A stretch of 64,000 nucleotides of DNA, from positions 1 to 64,000 of the forward strand of contig JAEDDX010000004.1 of assembly GCA_016293615.1 (NCBI GenBank), given 5' to 3'. Position numbers and translations under genes: made by a program. Below, in pieces: positions 33,716-42,908 of this stretch. This DNA is from Acetatifactor sp. GTDB lineage: Bacteria > Bacillota > Clostridia > Lachnospirales > Lachnospiraceae. Numbering within the stretch: the stretch's first letter is position 1; each line of letters begins with the position of its first letter. Under the pieces are notes generated by a model. That model was not told where the DNA came from and searched no databases. It saw only the letters and a program-made list of their open reading frames with translations.

Positions 33716-35470
33716 TCATGGTGCGGTTGTTTTCAGCCAGATTCTTGTGCAGGACGCACCGGCATCCCGGCTGACTTCCCGCAGTGCATTTTCGAATAAG
33801 GTTTCGTTTACCGAAGCAAGCACCTTCTCTGTATCCAGACCGTTTCGTACGATCAGTAAGATATTGTCCTCCTGTGTATATACTTTGTCATCCTTCAGTG
33901 CAGCCAGATTCGATTCATACACTACGCCCACCCGGTCGCACTGTGCCAGCAGATTGGTTTCATCCGTGCTCTCATTCCAGTCATAATCGGGCAATACATA
34001 GATGCAGTCCGTGTTCTCCTTCATAGGATAGCTGTCCGTACCGCCGGGGAACAGGTAGCCCGGAGTATGCACGATTCCATTGTGAAAGAGCACAAACAAC
34101 AGGCAGACCGCACAGGGAAGGATGGGCAATCTGATACGGATCTCCTTCCTCTTTCGAAGTTCTCTCTCCAGACCGGCCGCCGTCCACAGAAACAGAATGA
34201 ACCATGCAGGAAACAGATTCATGATATATCTGTCTGAAAAGAAAGGAATCATCTGTGATACGAGGATGAAATATAACCCGCCCGGCACGACCAAAAGTGC
34301 TGCCTTCCCATAGGAAATCTTCCGGCCGCCGGCAAGAACCCAATAGCTGATGAGCATGATTAACAGCAGGAGCAAAAACAGCCATTCTCCCTTTCCGAAT
34401 ATCATCGGGACAAACTGGTTCCACATGATTTTGACTTTTTCAAAAAATATCTGGCCCATCGAGAGAGCCTGCAGGGATGCCTGTCCTCTGTAACCTAAGA
34501 ATACATGCCTGATGGAAAAGGGCCACAGACAAATGCCGACCAGGGCAGAGGCCGCCATAGTGCACACATACTGCAGCAAAGGCTTCCATTTTCTGTGCCA
34601 TACCGCCCAGACGCCGTACACGAGCGCAGTGCCTATCGCATAAATCACGAAATAATAGTGCGTATAATACCCAAGGAAGGTAATCAATCCCAGAAAAAGT
34701 CCTTCTCTTTTTGTCATCGCACCCTCGCGTCTGATGAGATTCATATGATTTCTCAAATGGCACAGGGACAGCAAAGTCAGCAGCATATACATTCGGATGA
34801 ACAGAACGGATGAAACAAAGGCACAGGAAAATCCGTAGCTGATGACCAGCAAAAGACCGCAGGCTTCGTCCAGATTCTCTTTTCCGAATCGGTACAAGAC
34901 CACCAGGCAGATGACCCCGATCATACTGTTCAAAGCGATTCCGAGCCATTTGCTGAAAAGGCCGGGAAACAGAGAACAGATCGTGTGCAGCAGCAGATAA
35001 AAGAAGGGCGGATGCACATCACCCCTTTGGTTATAGTATACGGAAGCATAATTGAAGCGATTGCTTTCCGAAACAGCGAGATAATCCCTGTATTCCTGTC
35101 CGTCGACCCAGGTAGTCGTATATGTGTCCGCACTGTTTGCCTGGGCTGTCAGATACTTTTGATAGAGGATGCTCTCCCGGAATCGGAAATCACATTCCTT
35201 AAGTATCCGGAAATCCCGAACCAGATTGCGAAACAGATCCGCCACAGACTCTCCGGGGCCGAATTCCAGCATCCAGTCCTTTACATCATATCCGCTCTCT
35301 CCCATATGCATAAAAGGAAGATATTCACTGTTTGACAGACCGTACGAATACAGTTCATCGACATGAAATCCTTCCTTTTTGGTTCCGCTCCAAATCAGCA
35401 GAAGGACAATACCGCAAAGCATCAGGCCCATAAGCAAACGCATGTATTTAGTTTCTTTGTTAAGATTCAT
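33716..35470 (-). CDS. Membrane glycosyltransferase, GT39/PMT-like (ArnT superfamily)
   Basis: A 584-residue integral membrane protein with a short N-terminus, a first helix (about 10-30), a large extracytoplasmic loop bearing the acidic pair HVDELYSYGL just after it, and about ten further helices. This pattern is that of lipid-linked-sugar glycosyltransferases of the GT-C fold (GT39/83). The C-terminal ~120 residues are extracellular. Start at 35470 (ATG, GGAGTG upstream) is preferred; an earlier TTG at 35497 lacks a site. It is not usually part of the ribosomal/secretion block, so it may be an insertion. Acceptor and sugar unknown. Confidence 0.75.
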   Translation of the reverse strand: MNLNKETKYMRLLMGLMLCGIVLLLIWSGTKKEGFHVDELYSYGLSNSEYLPFMHMGESGYDVKDWMLEFGPGESVADLFRNLVRDFRILKECDFRFRESILYQKYLTAQANSADTYTTTWVDGQEYRDYLAVSESNRFNYASVYYNQRGDVHPPFFYLLLHTICSLFPGLFSKWLGIALNSMIGVICLVVLYRFGKENLDEACGLLLVISYGFSCAFVSSVLFIRMYMLLTLLSLCHLRNHMNLIRREGAMTKREGLFLGLITFLGYYTHYYFVIYAIGTALVYGVWAVWHRKWKPLLQYVCTMAASALVGICLWPFSIRHVFLGYRGQASLQALSMGQIFFEKVKIMWNQFVPMIFGKGEWLFLLLLLIMLISYWVLAGGRKISYGKAALLVVPGGLYFILVSQMIPFFSDRYIMNLFPAWFILFLWTAAGLERELRKRKEIRIRLPILPCAVCLLFVLFHNGIVHTPGYLFPGGTDSYPMKENTDCIYVLPDYDWNESTDETNLLAQCDRVGVVYESNLAALKDDKVYTQEDNILLIVRNGLDTEKVLASVNETLFENALREVSRDAGASCTRIWLKTTAP

Positions 35471-35528
35471 GGCAGTATTCACTCCACAGTATTCCAAGTC
35501 TTTTGTATCTTTTCACTTCTGCCGTATC

Positions 35529-36911
35529 CTACGCTTCCTCTGCAGTCCCGAGCCAGTAGACATCGTTTGAAGCCTGATACAGACCCAGTTTGTCCTGCAG
35601 CCGTTTCGACTCTTCGTTGCCGTTTATCACATGTCCGTAAGCCGTCCAGCCACGCTCAATACAGCGGTTGATCAGATATGCTTCCAGGCTTGCAGCCAGA
35701 CCCTGCCTGCGATATGCGGGGTCCACATAGAGCATACCGAGGCTTCCCTCTGCGTGGACTCCGATAAACCCGACCGGACGGTTTTCATGATAAGCTCCGT
35801 ACATCATACCCGCCTGAAGTCGTTCGGTCAGATAGGCGCGGTCCTCATAGTCATAATGTTCTTCCACATAGTCCAGATCCTGCAGGGTCAGGGGTCGAAT
35901 CTCCTTGTACTTCACGGGAAGCGGCTCCTTTGCGGTATAGAGGAACTGGCTGCAGCGGCAGATAAAGACATACCCGCGCTCCTCAAGCTGCCTTGCCATA
36001 CCGGCTCCCGTGACAAGAAGCAGCTTTGCTTCCTTCGGAATGGAGTGATACATCGCCTCCGTCACACTGTCGTTCCCGGCATGTAGCATGACGGTCTCAC
36101 CGCCCCGGTCATAGATGACCAGCGCATCGTTATCATAATAGAGTACTTCGCCCAGTCCTCTGGAAAGACTCTCTATCATATGGATGTGATTGCGCTTTGC
36201 TTTCGATAGCTTTTTGATGATTTCCTGCTTTAAGGCATACTTTGCATACAGGTCCGGGCGCACCCGCTTCGTCTTTTCAATGGATCTCTCGAGACGCCAC
36301 TTCGTGATTTTCTTATGGTCGCCGGACAATAACACCTCAGGCACCTTCTTTTCATGCCAGGTCTCGGGTCTGGAATACTGGGGATACTCCAGCAGATCGT
36401 TAAAAAAGCTCTCCTCCTCGGCAGAGGTATCGTTTCCAAGCACACCGGGAACGAGTCTTGCGATGGCATCGATCATCACCATGGCAGGCAGTTCACCGCC
36501 CGTCAGCACATAATCACCGATGGAAACGGAATCGGTCACGACCTCCTCGAGAACTCTCTCATCGATTCCCTCATAATGTCCGCACAGGAAAATCAGCTCC
36601 GGCTCCTTCGCAAGCTCCGCCGCCAGCTTCTGGGTAAAGGGAGTCCCCTGCGGCGTCAGATAGACGGTCCTTACCTTCCTGTCTCCCGCAACAGACTTCC
36701 ACGCGTCGAAGACCGGCTGTGCCTGCAGCAGCATCCCGGCGCCGCCGCCGTAGGTATAGTCATCCACCTTGCTGTGCTTCTCTTTTGAAAAGTCCCTGAT
36801 ATTGACTGCATTCAGAGACAAAATATTCTTCTCTACCGCCCGTCCGATGATACTGGGCGCCAGCCCCTGCTCGATCATCTCCGGGAACAATGTCAATACA
36901 TGAAATTTCAT
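35529..36911 (-). CDS. trmD: tRNA (guanine37-N1)-methyltransferase TrmD fused to a GNAT domain
   Basis: The first ~240 residues are a full TrmD, a trefoil-knot SAM methyltransferase that makes m1G37 in tRNA: DYTYGGGAGMLLQ, FLCGHYEGIDER, GDYVLTGGELPAMVMIDA and the S-rich linker typical of the family. From about 245 to 460 a second domain follows; it ends in a GNAT acetyltransferase core with acetyl-CoA loop LYVDPAYRRQGLAASLEAYL and GVHAEGSLGM. The total of 460 residues is nearly twice normal. The gene is one open frame. Whether the GNAT half modifies tRNA, a ribosomal protein or a small molecule is unknown. Confidence 0.9.
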   Translation of the reverse strand: MKFHVLTLFPEMIEQGLAPSIIGRAVEKNILSLNAVNIRDFSKEKHSKVDDYTYGGGAGMLLQAQPVFDAWKSVAGDRKVRTVYLTPQGTPFTQKLAAELAKEPELIFLCGHYEGIDERVLEEVVTDSVSIGDYVLTGGELPAMVMIDAIARLVPGVLGNDTSAEEESFFNDLLEYPQYSRPETWHEKKVPEVLLSGDHKKITKWRLERSIEKTKRVRPDLYAKYALKQEIIKKLSKAKRNHIHMIESLSRGLGEVLYYDNDALVIYDRGGETVMLHAGNDSVTEAMYHSIPKEAKLLLVTGAGMARQLEERGYVFICRCSQFLYTAKEPLPVKYKEIRPLTLQDLDYVEEHYDYEDRAYLTERLQAGMMYGAYHENRPVGFIGVHAEGSLGMLYVDPAYRRQGLAASLEAYLINRCIERGWTAYGHVINGNEESKRLQDKLGLYQASNDVYWLGTAEEA

Positions 36912-36914
36912 GTT

Positions 36915-37424
36915 TTAGTCCAATAACCCTTCTAAAATATGCACCTGAATGAAGCCTGCCTCCACATCTACCGCAAGAACACACTGCTTGATTGCGGGCA
37001 GAAGCAGTTCCCTGCCGTCATTCAGATCGATGATATAGACATCATTTGCACCGGTTTCCATCACCTCGCGCAAAACTCCGATGGTTTGTCCGTCCTCATT
37101 CTGCACGGTCAATCCGCACAGGTCTGCGATAAAATATTCGTCCCGACTCAATCGGACCGCATTCTCCCTGGGGACAAACAAAGAAGCCTTGCGGTATTTT
37201 CCCACATCATTCAGTGTGTCGATTCCCTTGAATTTGAGAATGACAAACTGCTTAAAAAACTTCACGCCCTCAATCTCCAAAGTGATTCGCTCCTTACCGG
37301 TATCCAGAATCACTTCCTTAAGGCGTTTGAATCTTCTGCTGTCATCGGTGGTCGGAAACACCTTGACCTCACCTTTGACTCCGTGGGTCGAAGTTACGAT
37401 ACCCACCTGAAAAAACTGCTCCAT
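36915..37424 (-). CDS. rimM: Ribosome maturation factor RimM
   Basis: A 169-residue 16S processing factor that binds S19. The N-terminal RimM barrel (QVGIVTSTHGVKGEVKVFP) and the C-terminal PRC-barrel (EYFIADLCGLTVQNEDGQTIGVLREV) are both present. It overlaps no gene and is followed after 3 bases by trmD. It is separated from khpA by 68 bases that contain a GC-rich hairpin (37447-37482). Confidence 0.96.
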   Translation of the reverse strand: MEQFFQVGIVTSTHGVKGEVKVFPTTDDSRRFKRLKEVILDTGKERITLEIEGVKFFKQFVILKFKGIDTLNDVGKYRKASLFVPRENAVRLSRDEYFIADLCGLTVQNEDGQTIGVLREVMETGANDVYIIDLNDGRELLLPAIKQCVLAVDVEAGFIQVHILEGLLD

Positions 37425-37492
37425 ACATCTTCTCCATAAGAAACATCAGGGAGGGACAAGACTCTCGCCTGTTCCTCCCTTTTCTTTACAGC

Positions 37493-37720
37493 TTAAACGA
37501 TTTCAACATCCACTCTTGTATCATCTTTGGATGATGCTGCCTTCACAACAGCGCGGATTGCCTTTGCAATTCTGCCCTGCTTGCCGATAACTTTACCCAT
37601 ATCGGACGCAGCTACATGAAGTTCGATGACTGTGTTTCTGCCTTCGGTCTTCTCAGTTACAACAACCTCATCCGGATGGTCTACGAGTGCTTTCGCAACT
37701 ACTTCAACTAATTCCTTCAT
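37493..37720 (-). CDS. khpA: KhpA-type KH-domain RNA-binding protein
   Basis: A 75-residue single-KH protein (formerly YlqC) between rpsP and rimM. The KH signature is DMGKVIGKQGRIAKAIRAVV (GxxG = GKQG). It probably binds RNA with KhpB/Jag and affects envelope growth. Start at 37720 follows GGAGG by 6 bases; an in-frame start 7 codons upstream is rejected. Confidence 0.95.
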   Translation of the reverse strand: MKELVEVVAKALVDHPDEVVVTEKTEGRNTVIELHVAASDMGKVIGKQGRIAKAIRAVVKAASSKDDTRVDVEIV

Positions 37721-37745
37721 AAGCCACCTCCAAAGAATCAAGCAA

Positions 37746-37991
37746 TTATTTCATGATGCCGGCTACCTTGAAAAGCTTTCCAACCTGCTCGGTAGGCTGA
37801 GCGCCGTTAGCCAGCCACTTCTTAGCCAGCTCCTCGTTGATCTGGAATGTGCTGGGATCGGTGGAAGGATTGTATGTTCCGATTTCCTCTACAAATCTTC
37901 CGTCTCTGGGGGAACGAGAATCAGCTACGATAATTCTATAAAAAGGAGCCTTCTTCTGTCCCATTCTTCTCAATCTGATCTTTACTGCCAT
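37746..37991 (-). CDS. rpsP: 30S ribosomal protein S16
   Basis: An 81-residue S16 protein with AVKIRLRRMGQKKAPFYRI, DSRSPRDGRFVEEIGTYNP and a C-terminal QPTEQVGKLFKVAGIMK. Start at 37991 follows GGAGG by 9 bases. It lies between ffh and khpA, the order found in most Firmicutes. Confidence 0.97.
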   Translation of the reverse strand: MAVKIRLRRMGQKKAPFYRIIVADSRSPRDGRFVEEIGTYNPSTDPSTFQINEELAKKWLANGAQPTEQVGKLFKVAGIMK

Positions 37992-38067
37992 TGTTTTTTC
38001 CTCCATTGAAAAATTAACTTTGATGTATTATGAAATGCCTGTTTTCACAGTCACATTTTCACCGTTA

Positions 38068-39432
38068 TTAAAAGGGGAATCCGCCCTTCATACCGGGGAA
38101 TCCGCCGAAGCCCCTTCTTCGCTTTCCGCCGCCGCTAAACTGCTTCATCATCTTCTGGCTCTGCTCGAACTGTTTGATAAAGCGGTTGACAACCGCAATG
38201 TCCACGCCGGCGCCTTTCGCGATACGATGCTTTCTCTGCGGATTTAAGAGCTTGGGATTGCGGCGTTCTTCCTTCGTCATGGAAAGGACGATCGCCTCCA
38301 TTCTCTTCATCTGCTTCTCATCAATCATGCCCTCGAGTTCGTCGCTCTTGACGCCGAAACCGGGCAGCATGCTCATGATGCTTGCCAGTCCGCCCATATT
38401 GCGCATCTGCTTCATGCTCTCCAAGTAGTCCTCAAAGTCGAACTTACCCTTCTTCATGCGGCCTGCCATCTCACGGCTCTTGTCCTCGTCGATATCGATG
38501 CTCTCCTGCGCCTTTTCAATCAGGGAAAGGACATCGCCCATGCCAAGGATTCTGTTGGCCATGCGATCGGGATGGAACTGGTCGATATCGGAAAGTTTCT
38601 CGCCCATGCTGACATACAGGATCGGTTTGCCAGTCACAGCCTTGATGGAAAGGGCTGCACCGCCCCTCGTATCACCGTCCATCTTGGAAAGGATGACGCC
38701 GTCGACTCCGACCTTCTCGTCAAATTCCTTCGCCACATTGACTGCATCCTGACCGGTCATCGCATCGACAACCAAAATGGTCTGATGCACGGTTACGGTT
38801 TCCTTGATCTTCTGCAGCTCGGCCATCATATCTTCATCGACATGAAGACGGCCCGCAGTATCGAGAATCACGATATTGTGGCCGTTCTTCTCGGCGTGAG
38901 CGTAAGCCTGTCTTGCAATCTCCTCAGGCCTCACATCGGTTCCGAGGGAGAAGACATCCACTTCCTGCTTTTTACCGTTGATGATCAACTGTTCCACTGC
39001 CGCAGGTCTGTATACATCACAGGCAACCAGCAGGGATTTCTTTCCTTTTTTCTTCAGTGCTCCGGCCAGCTTTGCGGTTGCGGTCGTCTTACCGGCACCC
39101 TGAAGTCCCGCCATCATAATGACGGTAATCGCCTTGCCGGGCTGCATGGCAATCTCGGTCGTCTCGCTTCCCATCAGGGCAATCATCTCTTCGTTTACGA
39201 TTTTGATTACCATCTGTCCGGGATTTAAGCCGTTCATCACATCCTGACCGATTGCCCGTTCCTCAACTGCCTTGACGAACTGCTTTACAACCTTGAAGTT
39301 AACATCAGCCTCCAGAAGGGCCATCTTAACTTCCTTCAAAGCCGCCTTGACATCTTCCTCCGTCAGGCGTCCCTTGCTGCGCAGGTTCTTAAATACATTC
39401 TGTAGTTTATCTGTTAAACTTTCAAATGCCAC
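38068..39432 (-). CDS. ffh: Signal recognition particle protein Ffh
   Basis: The protein subunit of SRP that binds signal sequences and 4.5S/6S RNA. The 454-residue protein has an NG GTPase domain (G1 GLQGAGKTTATAKLAG near 110, G3 DTAGRLHVDEDMM, G4 SKMDGDTRGG) and a Met-rich M domain (about 320-430, GGLASIMSMLPGFG), ending in a Gly/Phe-rich tail. FtsY, its receptor, is at 50042-50998. The gene starts 20 bases after ylxM. Confidence 0.97.
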   Translation of the reverse strand: MAFESLTDKLQNVFKNLRSKGRLTEEDVKAALKEVKMALLEADVNFKVVKQFVKAVEERAIGQDVMNGLNPGQMVIKIVNEEMIALMGSETTEIAMQPGKAITVIMMAGLQGAGKTTATAKLAGALKKKGKKSLLVACDVYRPAAVEQLIINGKKQEVDVFSLGTDVRPEEIARQAYAHAEKNGHNIVILDTAGRLHVDEDMMAELQKIKETVTVHQTILVVDAMTGQDAVNVAKEFDEKVGVDGVILSKMDGDTRGGAALSIKAVTGKPILYVSMGEKLSDIDQFHPDRMANRILGMGDVLSLIEKAQESIDIDEDKSREMAGRMKKGKFDFEDYLESMKQMRNMGGLASIMSMLPGFGVKSDELEGMIDEKQMKRMEAIVLSMTKEERRNPKLLNPQRKHRIAKGAGVDIAVVNRFIKQFEQSQKMMKQFSGGGKRRRGFGGFPGMKGGFPF

Positions 39433-39452
39433 CTGTTTCTCCTCCGGCTCTT

Positions 39453-39812
39453 CTATAGCTCAAGCAACAATTCCTTGGTCAGTATCTCGATCTCCTGCAG
39501 CCTTGCCTCAGGTCGTTTCGAAGAATCCGTCCCGTCTGCATCGACCTTCGCAAGTCTCTCAATCTCTTCCACGGTCTTCTTCGCTCTGGTAAACCGCTCC
39601 ACCAGGTGCAGCTTTGCCTCATATTCCTGAAGAATCTTCGTACAGCGTTTGATCAGGTCATGTACGCCCTGTCTGCTGATACCCTGTTCCTCGGCGATCT
39701 CGCTTAAGGAAAGGTCGTTGTACACCGCATCCTCGTACACCTTCCTCTGGTGCTCGGTCAGCAGTTCTCCGTAGAAATCAAACAACATCGTCTGTTCGTA
39801 TCGCTTATCCAT
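39453..39812 (-). CDS. ylxM: YlxM-family SRP-associated DNA-binding-like protein
   Basis: A 119-residue helix-turn-helix protein of the YlxM/UPF0122 family, found next to ffh and shown in streptococci to modulate SRP activity. The HTH is LSLSEIAEEQGISRQGVHDLIKR. The start at 39812 follows AGAGGG by 9 bases; an extended frame to 39884 covers the promoter. It is the first gene of ylxM-ffh-rpsP-khpA-rimM-trmD. In most clostridia ftsY lies immediately upstream, but here it is 10 kb away, separated by the accessory island. Confidence 0.93.
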   Translation of the reverse strand: MDKRYEQTMLFDFYGELLTEHQRKVYEDAVYNDLSLSEIAEEQGISRQGVHDLIKRCTKILQEYEAKLHLVERFTRAKKTVEEIERLAKVDADGTDSSKRPEARLQEIEILTKELLLEL

Positions 39813-39855
39813 TCTTTCGAACCCTCTAAAGCTTTCTACTTTACCAACCTTGAGT

Positions 39856-39884
39856 ATCTTACTACACAAAAAAGACGGTGTCAA
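39856..39884 (-). promoter_or_regulatory. Promoter of the ylxM-ffh operon
   Basis: Perfect TTGACA (39879-39884), 17 bp, TAAGAT (39856-39861). The insertion of the island upstream makes this the first promoter for the operon. Confidence 0.8.
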
Positions 39885-39986
39885 GTATTTTTTCTTTACA
39901 CCGCCCTTTTATTTCTTATCTTTATTTCTTATCTCAGTTTTGATATTGTCAATATTGGTTTACATTTTTTTCAAGAATGTTCGACC

Positions 39987-40956
39987 TTATGCTGCCTCCT
40001 GCAACGAAGCATAGTATTGCTGTCGTATAACCATTGGAGGCAGCCCACCATTAGCAGAGCAGATCCTCCTGTTATTCCAATAGCTGATGAAAATGCCGTA
40101 TTTGTTAATTGCTTTGCGATATAGCTCGCTGGTATACTGGGTATCCCTGTCGCTGTGAAGAATAGTTTCACTGAGCATAGGGTAAGCTTTGTAGGCATTA
40201 TCCAAAGTCTGTTCACAAAGGGTCGCTTTCATATTGGTATCCATGGCAAGACCCAATACAGCCAAATCATAGCAGTCAAAGATAGCTGAAACATAAAGTT
40301 TTCCGTCGGAAGCCTTTATTTCAGTCATATCTGTAATACACTTTTCAAGAGGCTTTATAGCTGTGAAGTCACGCTTAATTAAATCGTCGGATTTGCGGGC
40401 TTCTTTATCAGCCTTAGTGATACCGTTAGGCTTACGCTTAGGTTTATGATTAAGACCAATTTCTTCCATGACACGATAAACATTCCCTCACCAGGGATAT
40501 GTACTCCCACGGGCTGTTTGAGCTGTAATGCCTGTCTGGAAACCTGAAGCACTTTGCAATAGAAAGAAATCTTGCCTTTAATCCTGCCGTCATCCGTTTT
40601 AATTGCAATAAACATTAATCTCTGTTTTTTGCTGACTTCCGACGGCTGGCTGCGAAAAAAGCGCTTGCTTCCTCAAGGAATTCGTTTTCTTCCTTTAAAC
40701 GACGATTTTCTTTATCCAACACCTTAACACGTTTTCTGAGTTCGATAAGCTCATCGTTAAGGGATAAAGCATTCTTCGGAGTATGCACTGCTTCATTAGC
40801 ACTGAGACGTCCTTATTTGAAGGCTTTAATCCATGTGTACATAGTGCCCTTGGGAATTCCTAATTCTTGAGCAGCTTTATGCCCGCCGATTTTCTGGGAA
40901 AGCTTTACTGCTTGTGCTTTAAATTCATTGTCATAAGATTTTTGTTTCTGTGCCAT
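39987..40956 (-). pseudogene. IS3 transposase OrfA/OrfB relic
   Basis: Reading leftward from ATG at 40956 the protein begins MAQKQKSYDNEFKAQAVKL, an HTH_Tnp_1 OrfA with a ribosome site (AGGAGA). An in-frame TAA interrupts it at 40813-40815; the same frame then continues to a coiled-coil part. OrfB resembles VLQVSRQ and GVHIPGEG, followed by a frameshift near 40490-40500 into VYRVMEEIGLNHKPKRK and then the rve domain with DMTEIKA and HSDRDTQYTS (two Asp of DDE). An internal stretch seems deleted before GVHIPGEG, and the last third with the catalytic Glu is lost. Inactive. Confidence 0.85.
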
Positions 40957-41040
40957 AACTGTTTCTCCTGTTCTCGTATTGATTATGATTATATATCAAA
41001 ATCCTTGAGAATAGGGTGTCAACTTTTATGATACAACATC
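39990..41040 (-). mobile_element. Decayed IS3-family insertion element (IS150-like)
   Basis: Contains both transposase reading frames of an IS3-type element (HTH OrfA, rve/DDE OrfB), transcribed leftward. Boundaries are not certain: the right end is judged from where the adenylation gene is broken (near 41026-41040), the left from the end of coding similarity. Clear terminal inverted repeats and a target duplication could not be found. A 9-bp inverted repeat GCTGCCTCC / GGAGGCAGC sits at 39993-40043. Confidence 0.7.
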
Positions 41041-41226
41041 ACCCAGCAACGCAAAAATAACAGTTAACAATTTGGGAGTACGGTTCATAAGCAAAGCAAC
41101 CGGTCTGTCTTTGCACATCGTATATTGATTTAGCCATAATTCCGCGCTTCTTACCTGTTGACGAAGTTCTTCTGCGGAATAGTGCTCTCTTTTATAAATA
41201 ATTTCCCCGTTAATTACGAAAGACAT
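41026..41226 (-). pseudogene. N-terminal fragment of an AMP-binding/adenylation enzyme, cut off by the IS element
   Basis: A 66-codon frame with the N-terminal pattern of an ANL-family enzyme: VINGEIIYKREHYSAEELRQ (first core motif region) and DRPVALLMNRTPKLLTVIFALLG, where a full adenylation domain would continue through several hundred residues. The frame runs into the IS end and stops after 6 further codons. It starts 27 bases after the ABC gene, in the same direction, so it was the last gene of that operon. The ribosome site is weak. Confidence 0.6.
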
Positions 41227-41252
41227 GTTTTTTTCTCTTTTCTCTTTTTTCT

Positions 41253-42908
41253 CTATTCTATAAGCACTCTTCTATTGCAGATTTCCAGGGAGGACTCTCT
41301 GTGTGATACTACAATGATGGTTTTGTCTTTATTGATATTTGATATAGCGTTCTGAATCAAATTCTCCGTATGCTGATCCAGTGCACTGGTTGCCTCATCA
41401 AATACAAAGATATCTACATCCTTCAAAAATGCTCTCGCAAGAATGATTCTCTGTCGCTGACCGCCGGAAAGAAGTGTGCCTTTCTCACCAATTTCTGTAT
41501 CGTATTTGTTGGGAAGTGATTCGATAAACTCCTTCACGCAAGCTCGTTCACAGGCTTTTTCAATTTCCTCCTGTGTTGCGTCTTCCTTTCCATAAAGAAG
41601 ATTTTCCCGAATAGTCGTGTTAAACAGAACACCTTCCTGCAAAATAAATCCCACCTTCTGATGCAGAACCTTCTGATTTATCTCTCGCAAATCGTGTCCG
41701 TCTATCAGGATTCTGCCGTCGGTAGGTTCCAACACACCGACCAGTAGATTCAACAGAGTCGATTTTCCGGCTCCGCTCTGTCCCACAATGCCGACTCTAT
41801 CTCCTTTGGGAATTGTCAGGGAGAAATCCTTTAGAATATCTACATTTCCCTCGGGATAACGGAATGTCACATTATCCACTTTAATGTCATAATTCTGAGG
41901 CTTGTAACCATTGTTCTTCGCCTCCTCATCTGTCCATTCCAGTTCCTTCAAAACCTTGTCATAATGAACAGAATTGATCTGAAGATCCGTATCTGTATTG
42001 ATGACGGTCTGAAGTGAAGAGGTCAAAATGCTGTAATATTGAGAAAAAGCAAGCAAACTGCCGATAGTGATATTACCCTTGCAAATTAAAACTCCACCCA
42101 CAAAAATCAAGAGGAATTGCATCAAAAACTCTTCCTTAATTTTCGGAATCGTAAAACGCCTCGTTACCCAAAATCGGGTATAAACACGAAACAGTTTTGA
42201 ATACTTCTTACTGTATTCGTCAAAGTTTTCCTCGCATCTTTCTTCCAGCTGCATGGCACGGATTTCCTTCCATGCATTGATGCTGGTGAATATCCAGTCC
42301 CCCCAGGCTCTGTCATTATTCCAGGTTTGCTGGTTGTTCTCCTTTGCAGCCTTGCCATTCAAATGATTAATCCAAAAACTGATGGGAATGGAAATAATCA
42401 TCAAAACAGCCAGGTGCCATTCCATCACAAGCAACATAAAGGTAAGGGTCACCACCTGAAGCACTAACAGGAAGTAATCTATCGTCTGAATGCCGCAGAA
42501 ATCACACATTTTCCCCACAGCATCATCAAAAATCATCTTTTCGTTTCCTACATTTAAATTAGTATAGAACTGAAATTTCTGTTGGAAACGATTTCGCATA
42601 ATCTTTGTACGCACAGCGACTGTTACCTTATTGTTTATGGTATAAGTACACTTGTTATTCAACAGGGCTAATACCGTACTAAGTAGTTGCGTACCGATAT
42701 AAATACCGACAATCCAGACAAGACATTCCATATGCTTGCCCAGAATCGTACGCTGAATATACTGACCATACAAATAGGGCGCAATCAGTGCCATTCCAAT
42801 TGACAGGGCACTAAGAAAAATTTTAATCAGAAAAAATCCTCGCACGCCCACAGCATATTTATTCAATTCTTTTAAAACCCGAAATCGATATTGAATCTTC
42901 TTAACCAT
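41253..42908 (-). CDS. ABC exporter half-transporter of the accessory island (B)
   Basis: A 551-residue type IV exporter: helices to about 300, then a nucleotide-binding domain with Walker A GQSGAGKST, signature LLSGGQRQRI and Walker B VFDEATSALD (catalytic Glu present). It lacks an N-terminal peptidase domain, so it does not look like a peptide-leader-cleaving exporter. Its start overlaps the upstream ABC stop by one base (TAATG), so the two halves are co-translated and probably form a heterodimer in which both ATP sites look competent. Substrate unknown. Confidence 0.85.
   Translation of the reverse strand: MVKKIQYRFRVLKELNKYAVGVRGFFLIKIFLSALSIGMALIAPYLYGQYIQRTILGKHMECLVWIVGIYIGTQLLSTVLALLNNKCTYTINNKVTVAVRTKIMRNRFQQKFQFYTNLNVGNEKMIFDDAVGKMCDFCGIQTIDYFLLVLQVVTLTFMLLVMEWHLAVLMIISIPISFWINHLNGKAAKENNQQTWNNDRAWGDWIFTSINAWKEIRAMQLEERCEENFDEYSKKYSKLFRVYTRFWVTRRFTIPKIKEEFLMQFLLIFVGGVLICKGNITIGSLLAFSQYYSILTSSLQTVINTDTDLQINSVHYDKVLKELEWTDEEAKNNGYKPQNYDIKVDNVTFRYPEGNVDILKDFSLTIPKGDRVGIVGQSGAGKSTLLNLLVGVLEPTDGRILIDGHDLREINQKVLHQKVGFILQEGVLFNTTIRENLLYGKEDATQEEIEKACERACVKEFIESLPNKYDTEIGEKGTLLSGGQRQRIILARAFLKDVDIFVFDEATSALDQHTENLIQNAISNINKDKTIIVVSHRESSLEICNRRVLIE

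Noticed and set aside
37447..37482. Terminator between khpA and rimM
   Set aside because: The hairpin is GC-rich but its T run lies on the plus strand, opposite to the operon direction.
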